From JBDNFP01 sp041689775 (GTDB lineage: Bacteria > Bacteroidota > Bacteroidia > Cytophagales > Spirosomataceae), in the NCBI GenBank assembly GCA_041689775.1, contig JBDNFP010000171.1, positions 1 through 32,766 on the forward strand: DNA of 32,766 nt, written 5' to 3'. A model generated the notes under the pieces. The model was not told the origin of the DNA, ran no database searches, and was given only the letters and a program-made list of their open reading frames with translations. Positions within the stretch are counted from its first letter, which is position 1; every line of letters begins with the position of its first letter. Positions 9,401-16,582 of the stretch are shown piece by piece. Position numbers and translations under genes: made by a program.

Positions 9401-9909
9401 AGTAGCGCTTGTCCGGCGGCGGGCGTACCGGCCTTTACCAACGCGCGGGCGGCGGGTCCGGCCAGATCTTTATCGCTCAAATAGGTAGCAATCGTAGGTA
9501 CGGCTTCCCCTTTGGCCACTTGCTGCAATTGAAAAAGGATAAACGCCTGATTCGTTTTATCGGTCAATTTAGGGAGTGCTTCGGTATAAGCGTCCGAAGC
9601 CAACTGCCGCCAGGCTTCCTTGCCGGGCTGAGTAGCGTAGTAGGTGAAACCTCCCACGGCGTATTGAATGGCCGAGTTGTCGCCGTGCCCCGTTGGGTAC
9701 AGCCGGGAAATGAGCAAGGCAAGGCCGTCTTTGCCCAAGGCAGCCGTTTCTTCGGCGTTTTTGGCGTAGGCTTTGGCATCCTTGGCTGGCATCTGCGCCA
9801 ACAGGTCAGCAATCCGGGTAGCCGTGGTTCGGTTGCTGTTTAATTGCTGTGCCATTCCCGTAGTCAGGAACAGGCAGAAGAGTACGGTACTATATAGGTA
9901 TTTTTTCAC
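6451..9909 (-). CDS. HEAT-repeat protein with two DUF1080 (3-keto-disaccharide hydrolase/lyase-like) domains
   Basis: About 1,150 residues. I prefer the GTG at 9909 because it gives a textbook signal peptide (KKYLYSTVLFCLFLTTGMA, cut before QQ). The ATG at 9975 would add 22 odd residues but cannot be excluded. Numbered from 9975: residues about 50-730 are Ala-rich helical HEAT-like repeats; about 745-955 is a first DUF1080 domain (FNGKDLTGW, then AGIYLRGTPQVQIWD); about 957-1155 is a second one (LFDGTNMHEWTG, then LQILDD and HIGFLGHG); the tail is lysine-rich. DUF1080 (PF06439) enzymes hydrolyse or eliminate 3-keto-glycosides made by Gfo/Idh/MocA oxidoreductases, and such a gene ends only 72 bp upstream (6 bp if the longer start is used). 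The protein is probably periplasmic. Which of the two domains is catalytic is unknown. Confidence 0.88.
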   Translation of the reverse strand: MKKYLYSTVLFCLFLTTGMAQQLNSNRTTATRIADLLAQMPAKDAKAYAKNAEETAALGKDGLALLISRLYPTGHGDNSAIQYAVGGFTYYATQPGKEAWRQLASDAYTEALPKLTDKTNQAFILFQLQQVAKGEAVPTIATYLSDKDLAGPAARALVKAGTPAAGQALLASLGKPWGDNHLSFVEALGDMQYKEAAPVIERYATSNEQTTRKVAHYALAQIAAPSSEALLLNAAQKAGFVYDESNATGYYLRYLNRLLENGESKTVTAAAQSLMGKTGASHQVATRTSALKILTDAQGTLASVATLVKAAESTDAEYRAAALKYLQPSSNAAISALLLRSLAKGSPAVKADIVAYFGRINAKEALPVVLQLLSSKDKAVQLAAISTAGKVGGEAVFVKYLPLLKTTDAAMISTLKTAVLTMKGKSVVDQVALAILTFSSPAQVAMVEVLAARRADSKMGTITSLLKSTDASVKTAAYTALKSVATTKDVAQLFTLLNSASSAAEIGSVQEAIKATIKGKGTVNQQTDLLLSEMASSGKKAAYLPVLASVGGKRALDAVVAAFKDTDATTQQSAIAALASWSDQDAAKELYTIGSTTTNAGYLNEAVKGYVKSISMSAATPVQKVLLLRKALTIAKTADQKTAILKELQKNKTFESLLVAGNYLDDRPVQQAAAQAVMNIALANPEFNGSAVTSLLTKTMNVLEGQDSEYQKEAIKKHLSELPKGDGFVAIFNGKDLTGWKGLVENPIKRAAMSPDTLAAKQAKADERMRTGWVVKNGELVFTGKGDNLATVKKYGDFEMYVDWKIEPEGDAGIYLRGTPQVQIWDTSRVSVGAQVGSGGLYNNQKNPSKPTQVADNAINEWNSFYIKMIGDRVTVDLNGVRVVDNVILENYWDRKLPIFPSEQLELQAHGTQVFYRDIYVKELSRPEPFTLSEEEKKADFKVLFDGTNMHEWTGNTQDYVIEEGAIVTYPTGRGNGNLYTKDQYADFNFRFEFQLTPGANNGLGIRAPLTGDAAYVGLAELQILDDTAPIYANLQPYQYHGSVYGIIPAKRGALKPVGEWNYEEVILQGSKIKIILNGTTIVDGDIAEATKNGTADHKEHPGLTNPTGHIGFLGHGTVVKFRNIRVKDLAVKETPAAPVEATPSKKKKKKN

Positions 9910-9981
9910 TTTATAAGTCGTTTTCAAGAATCGCTTAGTACAACAGAATAACATCGATGAATAGAAGGAAATCACTCTCCT

Positions 9982-11271
9982 TTACACATTCCAGGGGGCA
10001 CGCATAGGTTGATCAATGAGTCGGTTGGCACCTTCGTCATCAATAAAGACCTGCTTTACCGGATCAAATTTCAGGGATCTTCCTAGTTTTAACGCCGCCA
10101 GACCCATGTTCACAATGGTACACGAGCGGTGTCCGTTTTCCTCGTTCAAGGCAAATTTCTGACGCTTCTGCACCGCTTCGATGAAGTCGGTTACCTGCGG
10201 CTCAGGATCTGGGAAAGCAGCTAGTTTTTTCTCGAAATCAGGAATATCGCACTTAAAGCCGTTGTATACATTTCCGTTAGGACCCGCGATGTAAGGCGCG
10301 TTGACGTCAGTTCCATCACCATCCAGAATAATCTTACAGCCGTCAGCGTACGTAAACTCAATACGGCGCCAAGTACCTACGGCGTCCGGGTGCTGCTGCG
10401 GAGCATCGATCTCTACGCTTATCGGACTCGTGTGATCTTTGCCCAGAATATATTGGATCGGGTCAATGTAGTGCTGTCCCATATCACCCAGTCCGCCGCC
10501 GTCGTAGTCCCAGTACCCCCGGAACGTACCGTGCGTGCGGTGCTTGTTGTAGGGCTTGTAGGGAGCAGGGCCCAACCATTGGTCGTAGTCTAGCTCAGCC
10601 GGAATCGGCTCAGGAGTAAGGTCGGTTTTGCCAACCCAGTAAAACTTCCAGTCGAAACCGGTGTGCTTTCCTACCGTCACGGTCAGGGGCCAGCCCAGCA
10701 TACCGCTATCAACCAGTTTCTTGATGGGTTTTACAGTGGTGTTCATCCCGTAAAAGTTGGACTCAAACCGGAACCAAGTATTTAAGCGAAAAATCCGACC
10801 GTGCTGCTGCACCGCTTCAACAAGACGCTTGCCTTCCCCGATCGTACGGGTCATGGGCTTTTCGCACCAGATGTCTTTTCCGGCCCGGGCCGCATCAGCC
10901 GCCATAATGCCGTGCCAATGAGGCGGGGTAGCAATGTGCACAATATCCACTTCGGGTAGCTGAATCAACTCGCGGTAGTCAGCTAATGCTTTGGTACCTT
11001 TGTCCAGTTTGGCAAGGGTACTTTGCAGGTGGTTTTTATCGACGTCACAAATCGCCACAACGCGCGTTCCGCCGTAGGCAATGTGCCCTTGGCCCATGCC
11101 TCCTACCCCGATGATCCCTTTCGTAAGCTGATCGCTCGGGGCCAGGAAGCCTTTACCCAGCACATGGCGTGGAACAATGGAAAATGTTGCCACAGTAGCA
11201 ACGGTACCCCTGATAAAGTCACGGCGCGAAACGCCTTTTTTTGTTGAAATTTTCTCTTGCATAATTTTCAT
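9982..11271 (-). CDS. Tat-exported Gfo/Idh/MocA family oxidoreductase
   Basis: 429 residues. A twin-arginine signal (SRRDFIRG, residues 15-22, then a hydrophobic stretch) indicates export in folded form with bound NAD(P). The Rossmann domain starts at about residue 50 with GVGGMG (55-60) and CDVD (75-78). EKP at 137-139 is the family's catalytic and cofactor-side motif, and GDMGQHYID belongs to the C-terminal alpha/beta substrate domain. Secreted members of this family oxidise sugar C3 hydroxyls to 3-keto sugars. The DUF1080 gene directly downstream would act on the product, so the pair forms a plausible two-step cleavage route. The 104 bp before this gene hold no good terminator, so it is probably co-transcribed with the upstream genes. 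Substrate unknown. Confidence 0.9.
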   Translation of the reverse strand: MKIMQEKISTKKGVSRRDFIRGTVATVATFSIVPRHVLGKGFLAPSDQLTKGIIGVGGMGQGHIAYGGTRVVAICDVDKNHLQSTLAKLDKGTKALADYRELIQLPEVDIVHIATPPHWHGIMAADAARAGKDIWCEKPMTRTIGEGKRLVEAVQQHGRIFRLNTWFRFESNFYGMNTTVKPIKKLVDSGMLGWPLTVTVGKHTGFDWKFYWVGKTDLTPEPIPAELDYDQWLGPAPYKPYNKHRTHGTFRGYWDYDGGGLGDMGQHYIDPIQYILGKDHTSPISVEIDAPQQHPDAVGTWRRIEFTYADGCKIILDGDGTDVNAPYIAGPNGNVYNGFKCDIPDFEKKLAAFPDPEPQVTDFIEAVQKRQKFALNEENGHRSCTIVNMGLAALKLGRSLKFDPVKQVFIDDEGANRLIDQPMRAPWNV

Positions 11272-11375
11272 AAAGATCCGAAACCGTGATATCTAGCCCG
11301 ACAGGCCAGAAGCAATGAGTCGGAAAGTAAAAAAGTACATGTACACACAATATGGTAAACATCGGAAAAACCGAA

Positions 11376-12494
11376 TTATACTTTAAGGAAAAGTTTGTTT
11401 CGGTGTAATATCCACATAAATACCAATTGGATCAGGATAAAGGCTACGATTCCCCCCACATTTTGGACTTCTTTCGAAAAGAAACTCAGCGGACCTCCAA
11501 ACAAGGCTTCGGCCGTGTAGGAGAAATCAATGAATTTTCTGAGCATATAAATGACAATCGAGTTCATGCCAATAACCAGGAAGAAAAAAGTCCACGACCG
11601 GTAGTGAAGGACGTCAATGATCCAATAGAAAAGGGCAAGTAGTAACAAGCTACACCCTCCACTTATAAGAACAAAGGAGCTCGTCCAGATGTTTTTATTG
11701 ATCGGTAACCAAAGGTTCCAGAGTAGAGCTAACCCCACTCCAACTGCCCCGGCGAGTGTCATGATTCCTACCTTACGGTAAGCCGATACCTCTTTGTCCG
11801 GTACCCGGAGAAGTGTACCCGCGAATATTCCCAGCAAGCCGGTAGCCACGGCAGGAATGGTAGACAGGAGGCCTTCGGGATCATGAATCGTTTTGTGCAA
11901 ACGGCCCGGCAGAATGAGTTTATCGAAATAGCTGACCGGATTGCACTCGATGGTGAGTAGTCCGGCTCCGCAGTCCGGTACTGGAAAAAACGTCAAAAAA
12001 GCCCAGTATCCGCCCAGTATCGCCAGAAACCACAGGTAAAGTGCCTTGCGGGAAGTGTACAGATACAATAACTGCGCGAACATACCGGCCAGACCGATCC
12101 GCCCCAACACACTGGGATAGCGCATCTGCGCCCATTCGGTCTTGAAAAATCCGTTGTTGTACAAGATTCCCAATAGCACCAGAATGACCCCTCGTTGAAT
12201 AGCCTTTTGAGCGAGTTTAGATCGGGAGGCTCCTTTTTCGAGACGACTACCTATGGAGAAGGGAGTAGAAACCCCCGCCATAAATATGAACAAGGGGAAA
12301 ATAAGGTCATAGGCGCGAAATCCGTGCCAGTCGGGATGGCTCAGCTGGGCGGCCATTCCTTGTAGCCACACCCAGCCGGTAGCGACTGCCAGGGCGTGGA
12401 CCAAGTGCTCCCCACCGGTGATCCAGAACATATCAAAACCACGAAGGGTATCAAGCGACTTTAAACGTTGGGGACGTATTTGTGAACCAGGCAT
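11376..12494 (-). CDS. HGSNAT/NagX-like (COG4299, DUF5009) membrane protein
   Basis: 372 residues with about ten hydrophobic segments, so an inner-membrane protein. The start RLKSLDTLRGFDMFWITGGE and the segment DLIFPLFIFMAGVS are typical of COG4299 proteins, related to human heparan-alpha-glucosaminide N-acetyltransferase and to NagX of bacterial chitin/GlcNAc pathways. Such proteins are proposed to acetylate amino sugars across the membrane or to help carry GlcNAc in. It starts 28 bp after the PIG-L deacetylase stop, so deacetylation and possible acetylation functions are encoded side by side. This points to an amino-sugar substrate, an inference from family and context. Confidence 0.85.
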   Translation of the reverse strand: MPGSQIRPQRLKSLDTLRGFDMFWITGGEHLVHALAVATGWVWLQGMAAQLSHPDWHGFRAYDLIFPLFIFMAGVSTPFSIGSRLEKGASRSKLAQKAIQRGVILVLLGILYNNGFFKTEWAQMRYPSVLGRIGLAGMFAQLLYLYTSRKALYLWFLAILGGYWAFLTFFPVPDCGAGLLTIECNPVSYFDKLILPGRLHKTIHDPEGLLSTIPAVATGLLGIFAGTLLRVPDKEVSAYRKVGIMTLAGAVGVGLALLWNLWLPINKNIWTSSFVLISGGCSLLLLALFYWIIDVLHYRSWTFFFLVIGMNSIVIYMLRKFIDFSYTAEALFGGPLSFFSKEVQNVGGIVAFILIQLVFMWILHRNKLFLKV

Positions 12495-12522
12495 AAAAAA
12501 GAAAAAGATTTTGGAACGGGCT

Positions 12523-15021
12523 TTAGTCGCCCATAGAAATTAGATTCACAAAAACACGGTAGGCGCCCGGCACCCCGGCAGGAAGCTCGCGAAACCACGA
12601 CAAGCTAGTGTACGCGTAGTGCCCTTTACCGTATTTCGCCACCAGAATTCCGCCGTCTAGCGCGGGACTATTGGGGTCGTTAGACGAGATGACAGCCTCG
12701 TACTCAGGGGCCCATTTTTGCGGAAAATAAAGCCCTCGCTCCTGTACCCAACTGGTAAAGTCCTTCGGCGTAATTTTATTGGGCACATTTAGTACCCTGC
12801 TTTCGGGCTTTAAGAAACGCACCTCGGCTTCTTCCTCCGTAATCCGGTCGCGTGTGAGTTCAAAGGGATAGGGACCTAGGTTGGGCATGACCAAACCCAT
12901 GTCCGTATTGTACTGCACTACCAGATTACCCCCATTATTAACGTATTCCATAAGGGCCGCTTGGTGGTATTTCATGCGCTCGTTGGTATTGTAAGCCCGC
13001 ACCCCGGTAATCACGGCGTCAAACTGCCGCAGTTTTTCGGGGGTAATGTCCTGATCTTCTAAGATCGTAACCTGGTAGCCAATTTGCCGCAGACTCATGG
13101 GAATCAGGTCACCAGCGCCCATGATGTAGCCAATATTAGTTCCTTTCTTTTGCAAGTCGAGCTTTACCACCTTGGCAACGGCGTCCGGGAAGAATACCTG
13201 CGCCGGAATATGGCTGTAACTGATTAGGCCAAAACTTTTATCGTATTGTTTACCATCCAATTTTACCAGAGCCTTCATCGTGGCTTCCTGCGCATCGGCG
13301 GGTGGTGATAGCTGAAACTCGACTGTCAGTTCAGCCTCTTTTTGGGCAATCGTAAAGGGAATACTGGCGGGGGTGGCTTTCCAACCCGCTGGCAAATCTA
13401 GGGCTATTTCTCCCGTGCATTGATCCTTTCCGGCTTTGATGGTCACCGCTACTTTTTTGGGGCTTGGATCATCAAACATGTACACTTCCTGCGCAATGGT
13501 GGCAAATACTGGCGGGGTAACGACTAACGGCTGGTACACCTCACCCAGAACTGGATCTTTCTTTTTAAAAACAACCAGTGTCTCGAACGTAATTGGCTGT
13601 CCAGCCACTAACAGGTCAAACCGAACCATCGCTACCGGAGGGTTTTCGGGACGGCCAATTTCTAGTTGGTCCTCCACCCGAAAAAGCCCTGAGTAGCCTA
13701 TTTCTTCCCGCAGCCAGTATGGCTGGGAAATAGGTGCGTTGGCCGGAATCGCAGTAGTGATGGGAAAAGTCAGGTCGCGGTTGTTTTTGAGGGCTGTGTT
13801 CAAAACCGAGTCTTTGGTCGTAAGCGAAACACCTACTTTTTGCAGGGATACCTCCACCGACGATCGGTTAACTACTTCCGCAGTCAGGTGCATGGTAGCA
13901 CCCGCCGGGTAGGCAAATTCGGGAGCGGTTACTTCCATAAACAGCCCCGTGGCAGTTTTGATAATATCTTCTACTTCGCGGATTTTTGTCGTTTTCCAGA
14001 AGCCTTCCGGTAGCTTTTGCAGCTCAGCCCGGAGAATCAGTAGAGACGGCACGCTAGCGGCTGGCTTGGCCGGATCAAAGCTCTGAACGGTTTTTTGAAC
14101 TAACGTTGCAATTTTATCACTCCCTTTTACCCGCTTCCAAGAGGTATCAATACCTTCAAACAGCTCTTTGAGAGCTTTGTCGCCCTTGGTATGCTGCAAG
14201 TACTCGATCGAAGAACCACGGCTACCGACTGATCCAAACCCCTGACTTTTGTGCATACTTCGGCTCTCGGCTGAAATTTCCCCGTACGATTTACCAAACA
14301 AGGGATTAAAAGCTCCAACGTCGATTTGCAGGTATTGGCTGGTGGTTTTCATAAACTCGGCGCGGTTCGTAACCGACCACATGCTGATATTCCAAAGCAG
14401 GCGTTTGGCCTGCCAAGGCGCTACATATTTGAGCTGCTCCGGAAACCGTTTTGGATCAGCTGAGGCCTCGAAAGCTTCCTCAGCTAGAATAGACGAGGCA
14501 CTGTGATGCCCGTGTCCGGCCCGTGCGTCGGGCGGAAAACGCGTCACGATCACGTCGGGTTTTACGTTGCGAATCACCCACACGGCGTCGGCCAACAGCT
14601 TTTCCTTATCCCAGATACTAAACGCTTCCTGCGGATTTTTGGAGAAACCGAAATCATTGGCCCGGGAAAAGTACTGTTTGCCCCCGTCCAAGCGGCGGGC
14701 TTGCAATAATTCCTGCGTCCGGATCATCCCCAGTTGTTCCCGGATTTCGGGCCCGATGAGGTTTTGCCCGCCGTCACCGCGGGTGAGGGCCAGATAACTC
14801 GTGTTATAGAGTTTCTCATTGGCCATATAAGCAATAAACGTGGTGTTTTCGTCGTCGGGATGCGCGGCCATGTATAAGACATTACCCAGCACATTCAGTT
14901 TTTTTATGTCTTGCAGGAGTTTGGCGGAAGTAGGCTTTGCCGGTGCCTGCGCGGCCAACGAACCCGCCAAGCAGCTAAGGCCCAGCCACAGCCATGCCTT
15001 TTTGAAATTGAAGCGAACCAT
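12523..15021 (-). CDS. Secreted PIG-L (LmbE-like) deacetylase with C-terminal ThuA/GATase-like domain
   Basis: 832 residues. A Sec signal peptide (to about residue 24, SLAAQ) sends it to the periplasm. Residues about 45-280 form a PIG-L domain: AHPDDE at 53-58 and HGHH at 170-173 supply the usual zinc ligands. The family removes N-acetyl groups from GlcNAc-type sugars. Residues about 360-600 look like beta-sandwich modules (NEW3-like, LPAGWKATP). From about 625 a class I amidotransferase/ThuA-like fold is suggested by FDAVITGVRAYN and YVNNGGNLVVQYN. This long architecture is common in Bacteroidota. It follows susD after 112 bp that contain a large hairpin, and is followed by an acetyltransferase-like gene. 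Deacetylation of a glycan is the likely role. The function of the C-terminal part is unknown. Confidence 0.85.
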   Translation of the reverse strand: MVRFNFKKAWLWLGLSCLAGSLAAQAPAKPTSAKLLQDIKKLNVLGNVLYMAAHPDDENTTFIAYMANEKLYNTSYLALTRGDGGQNLIGPEIREQLGMIRTQELLQARRLDGGKQYFSRANDFGFSKNPQEAFSIWDKEKLLADAVWVIRNVKPDVIVTRFPPDARAGHGHHSASSILAEEAFEASADPKRFPEQLKYVAPWQAKRLLWNISMWSVTNRAEFMKTTSQYLQIDVGAFNPLFGKSYGEISAESRSMHKSQGFGSVGSRGSSIEYLQHTKGDKALKELFEGIDTSWKRVKGSDKIATLVQKTVQSFDPAKPAASVPSLLILRAELQKLPEGFWKTTKIREVEDIIKTATGLFMEVTAPEFAYPAGATMHLTAEVVNRSSVEVSLQKVGVSLTTKDSVLNTALKNNRDLTFPITTAIPANAPISQPYWLREEIGYSGLFRVEDQLEIGRPENPPVAMVRFDLLVAGQPITFETLVVFKKKDPVLGEVYQPLVVTPPVFATIAQEVYMFDDPSPKKVAVTIKAGKDQCTGEIALDLPAGWKATPASIPFTIAQKEAELTVEFQLSPPADAQEATMKALVKLDGKQYDKSFGLISYSHIPAQVFFPDAVAKVVKLDLQKKGTNIGYIMGAGDLIPMSLRQIGYQVTILEDQDITPEKLRQFDAVITGVRAYNTNERMKYHQAALMEYVNNGGNLVVQYNTDMGLVMPNLGPYPFELTRDRITEEEAEVRFLKPESRVLNVPNKITPKDFTSWVQERGLYFPQKWAPEYEAVISSNDPNSPALDGGILVAKYGKGHYAYTSLSWFRELPAGVPGAYRVFVNLISMGD

Positions 15022-15069
15022 ATAGTTAAGATTTTCCGGGAAAGGGATAGTAATAATAGGGTATTGGGT

Positions 15070-15122
15070 TTTTACAACCAGTATCCTGATCAGAATTTTC
15101 TATCAGGATACTGGTTGTAAAA
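15070..15122 (-). promoter_or_regulatory. Perfect 21-bp inverted repeat between susD and the PIG-L gene
   Basis: Arms 15070-15090 and 15102-15122 are perfectly complementary, with an 11-nt loop. The outer ends are TTTT and AAAA, so no U-tract follows the stem on the minus strand; it is not a normal intrinsic terminator. It begins 11 bp after the susD stop. The likely roles are an RNA-stability or processing hairpin that sets higher susCD than downstream expression, or a protein-binding site. Confidence 0.7.
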
Positions 15123-15133
15123 GGCAGGGAGGT

Positions 15134-16537
15134 CTAGTTCTGTTTGTAGGACGAATTAATATCGAGTTCCCGCTGAGGAATCAGATATAGCAACCGGGCA
15201 GTTTTTCCCTGCGCCTGCATCCGCTCAGTAGCTTTCCCGAAGCGGAGCAAATCAGCCCAACGGTGGTTTTCGAAGGCCAGTTCAACACGCCGTTCGCGCA
15301 ATAGCTTGTCCACAAAAGTACCGGGCGTAGTTGCACTAATCGGGGCAAGTTTGGCGCGTGCCCGCACTTGGTTGATATACCCGTAGGCAGCGTCCGACTC
15401 ACCGAGCGCTTCGGCCATCATCAATAATACATCCGCGTAGCGCAGCACCACAAAATTGTAGGAAGCATCGTTTTCATTAAACGTATTTTCTTTCCCAAAC
15501 TTGGTAATAAACCGTACGTCGTTTCTGGAATTCGTCAACAGGGTACCTTGGGCATTGACATAGCTGGTATCCATTGATTTTAGAAAGCGATCGTCTCCCC
15601 GCTCGTAGGCATTCACCATATCCTGAGTCGGGCGATTTTTATAAGCGCCGGTAGTTTGGCGAAGCAAAGGAGAAAATGCGTTGGTAAAGCCATTTCCGGT
15701 ACCGGTGCCACCTCCTTTGAATTGTACTTCAAAGATTGATTCCCGATTGTTTTCGTTGGCAAGGCCCCACAAGTTTGCGTAGTCTGGTACCAGCGAGTAC
15801 CCATACGTATCTATAATCCTTTTCAGGGTAGTTGCGGCCGAGGCTTTATCTCCGGCAGTAAGGTACACCTTGCCGAGTAAAGCGGCGGCAGCTCCTTTGG
15901 TGGCGCGTCCGAGGTCAGCAGTACTAGCGTACTTGGCAGGAAGCGCCGTTTCGGCCTTCTGCAAATCGGTAATTAGTTGCTTATAAATTTCCGAAGCCGG
16001 TACCTGAGGCAAAGCCCGTCCCTCGTCGGCTGACTTGGCTTCTTTGAGTGGCATGGGAATATTTCCAAAGGTTACCGCCAAATTGTAATAAAACAGAGAA
16101 CGTATAAAAAGCGCTTCCCCTTTGATTCGTTCTTTGGTCGTCTGATCCATCGCAATGGCATCAATCCGATCGAGCACAATGTTACTACGGGCAATACCCA
16201 GGTAGGAATCTGTATAGGCAGCGGTGATGATTTCGCTGGTGGCGATTTCGGAGAAATTGTCAATCACGGTTAATTCGGCACCAAGCCCGGTGCCGTCGGG
16301 GCCCTGATCGGTGTTATCGGTCCGCATCTCCTGCATAATCCAGAAGCTTTGGTTGTAGGTACCACCTAGTTGTAGACCCTTGTAGGCTGCGTTGATCGCG
16401 GTATTCATGTCGTTAGCAGTTTGGTAAAAACCACCGACGTTCCGCTGCGATACCGGATTCAGGTTGGTAAAGTCCTCACTACACGAGAGCAAAACGCCCG
16501 CAAGTAAGGGTAGGATGTATGATTTTCTAAGTTTCAT
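15134..16537 (-). CDS. SusD/RagB family surface glycan-binding lipoprotein
   Basis: 467 residues. The lipoprotein signal LLAGVLLSC ends at Cys19, followed by SEDFTNLNP, so the protein is lipidated and presented at the outer membrane. The rest is the helical SusD fold with TPR-like segments; the C-terminal block with RERRVELAFENHRWADLLRFG is a hallmark of the family. SusD proteins form the lid of the SusC transporter and bind the glycan. It lies 45 bp after susC and is clearly co-transcribed. It is slightly short for the family but complete. Confidence 0.95.
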   Translation of the reverse strand: MKLRKSYILPLLAGVLLSCSEDFTNLNPVSQRNVGGFYQTANDMNTAINAAYKGLQLGGTYNQSFWIMQEMRTDNTDQGPDGTGLGAELTVIDNFSEIATSEIITAAYTDSYLGIARSNIVLDRIDAIAMDQTTKERIKGEALFIRSLFYYNLAVTFGNIPMPLKEAKSADEGRALPQVPASEIYKQLITDLQKAETALPAKYASTADLGRATKGAAAALLGKVYLTAGDKASAATTLKRIIDTYGYSLVPDYANLWGLANENNRESIFEVQFKGGGTGTGNGFTNAFSPLLRQTTGAYKNRPTQDMVNAYERGDDRFLKSMDTSYVNAQGTLLTNSRNDVRFITKFGKENTFNENDASYNFVVLRYADVLLMMAEALGESDAAYGYINQVRARAKLAPISATTPGTFVDKLLRERRVELAFENHRWADLLRFGKATERMQAQGKTARLLYLIPQRELDINSSYKQN

Positions 16538-16582
16538 TTCTTTGAATTTTAATGAATTAGCTTATGCAGTTCAAAAGTCAAA

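Noticed and set aside
9409..9843. Plus-strand open frame of 144 codons inside the DUF1080 gene
   Set aside because: Glycine- and arginine-rich translation typical of an antisense shadow of a well-supported gene.
11335..11344. Palindrome GTACATGTAC before the Gfo/Idh/MocA gene as an operator or internal promoter
   Set aside because: A single 10-bp palindrome with no matching site elsewhere in the locus and no clear -7/-33 boxes.
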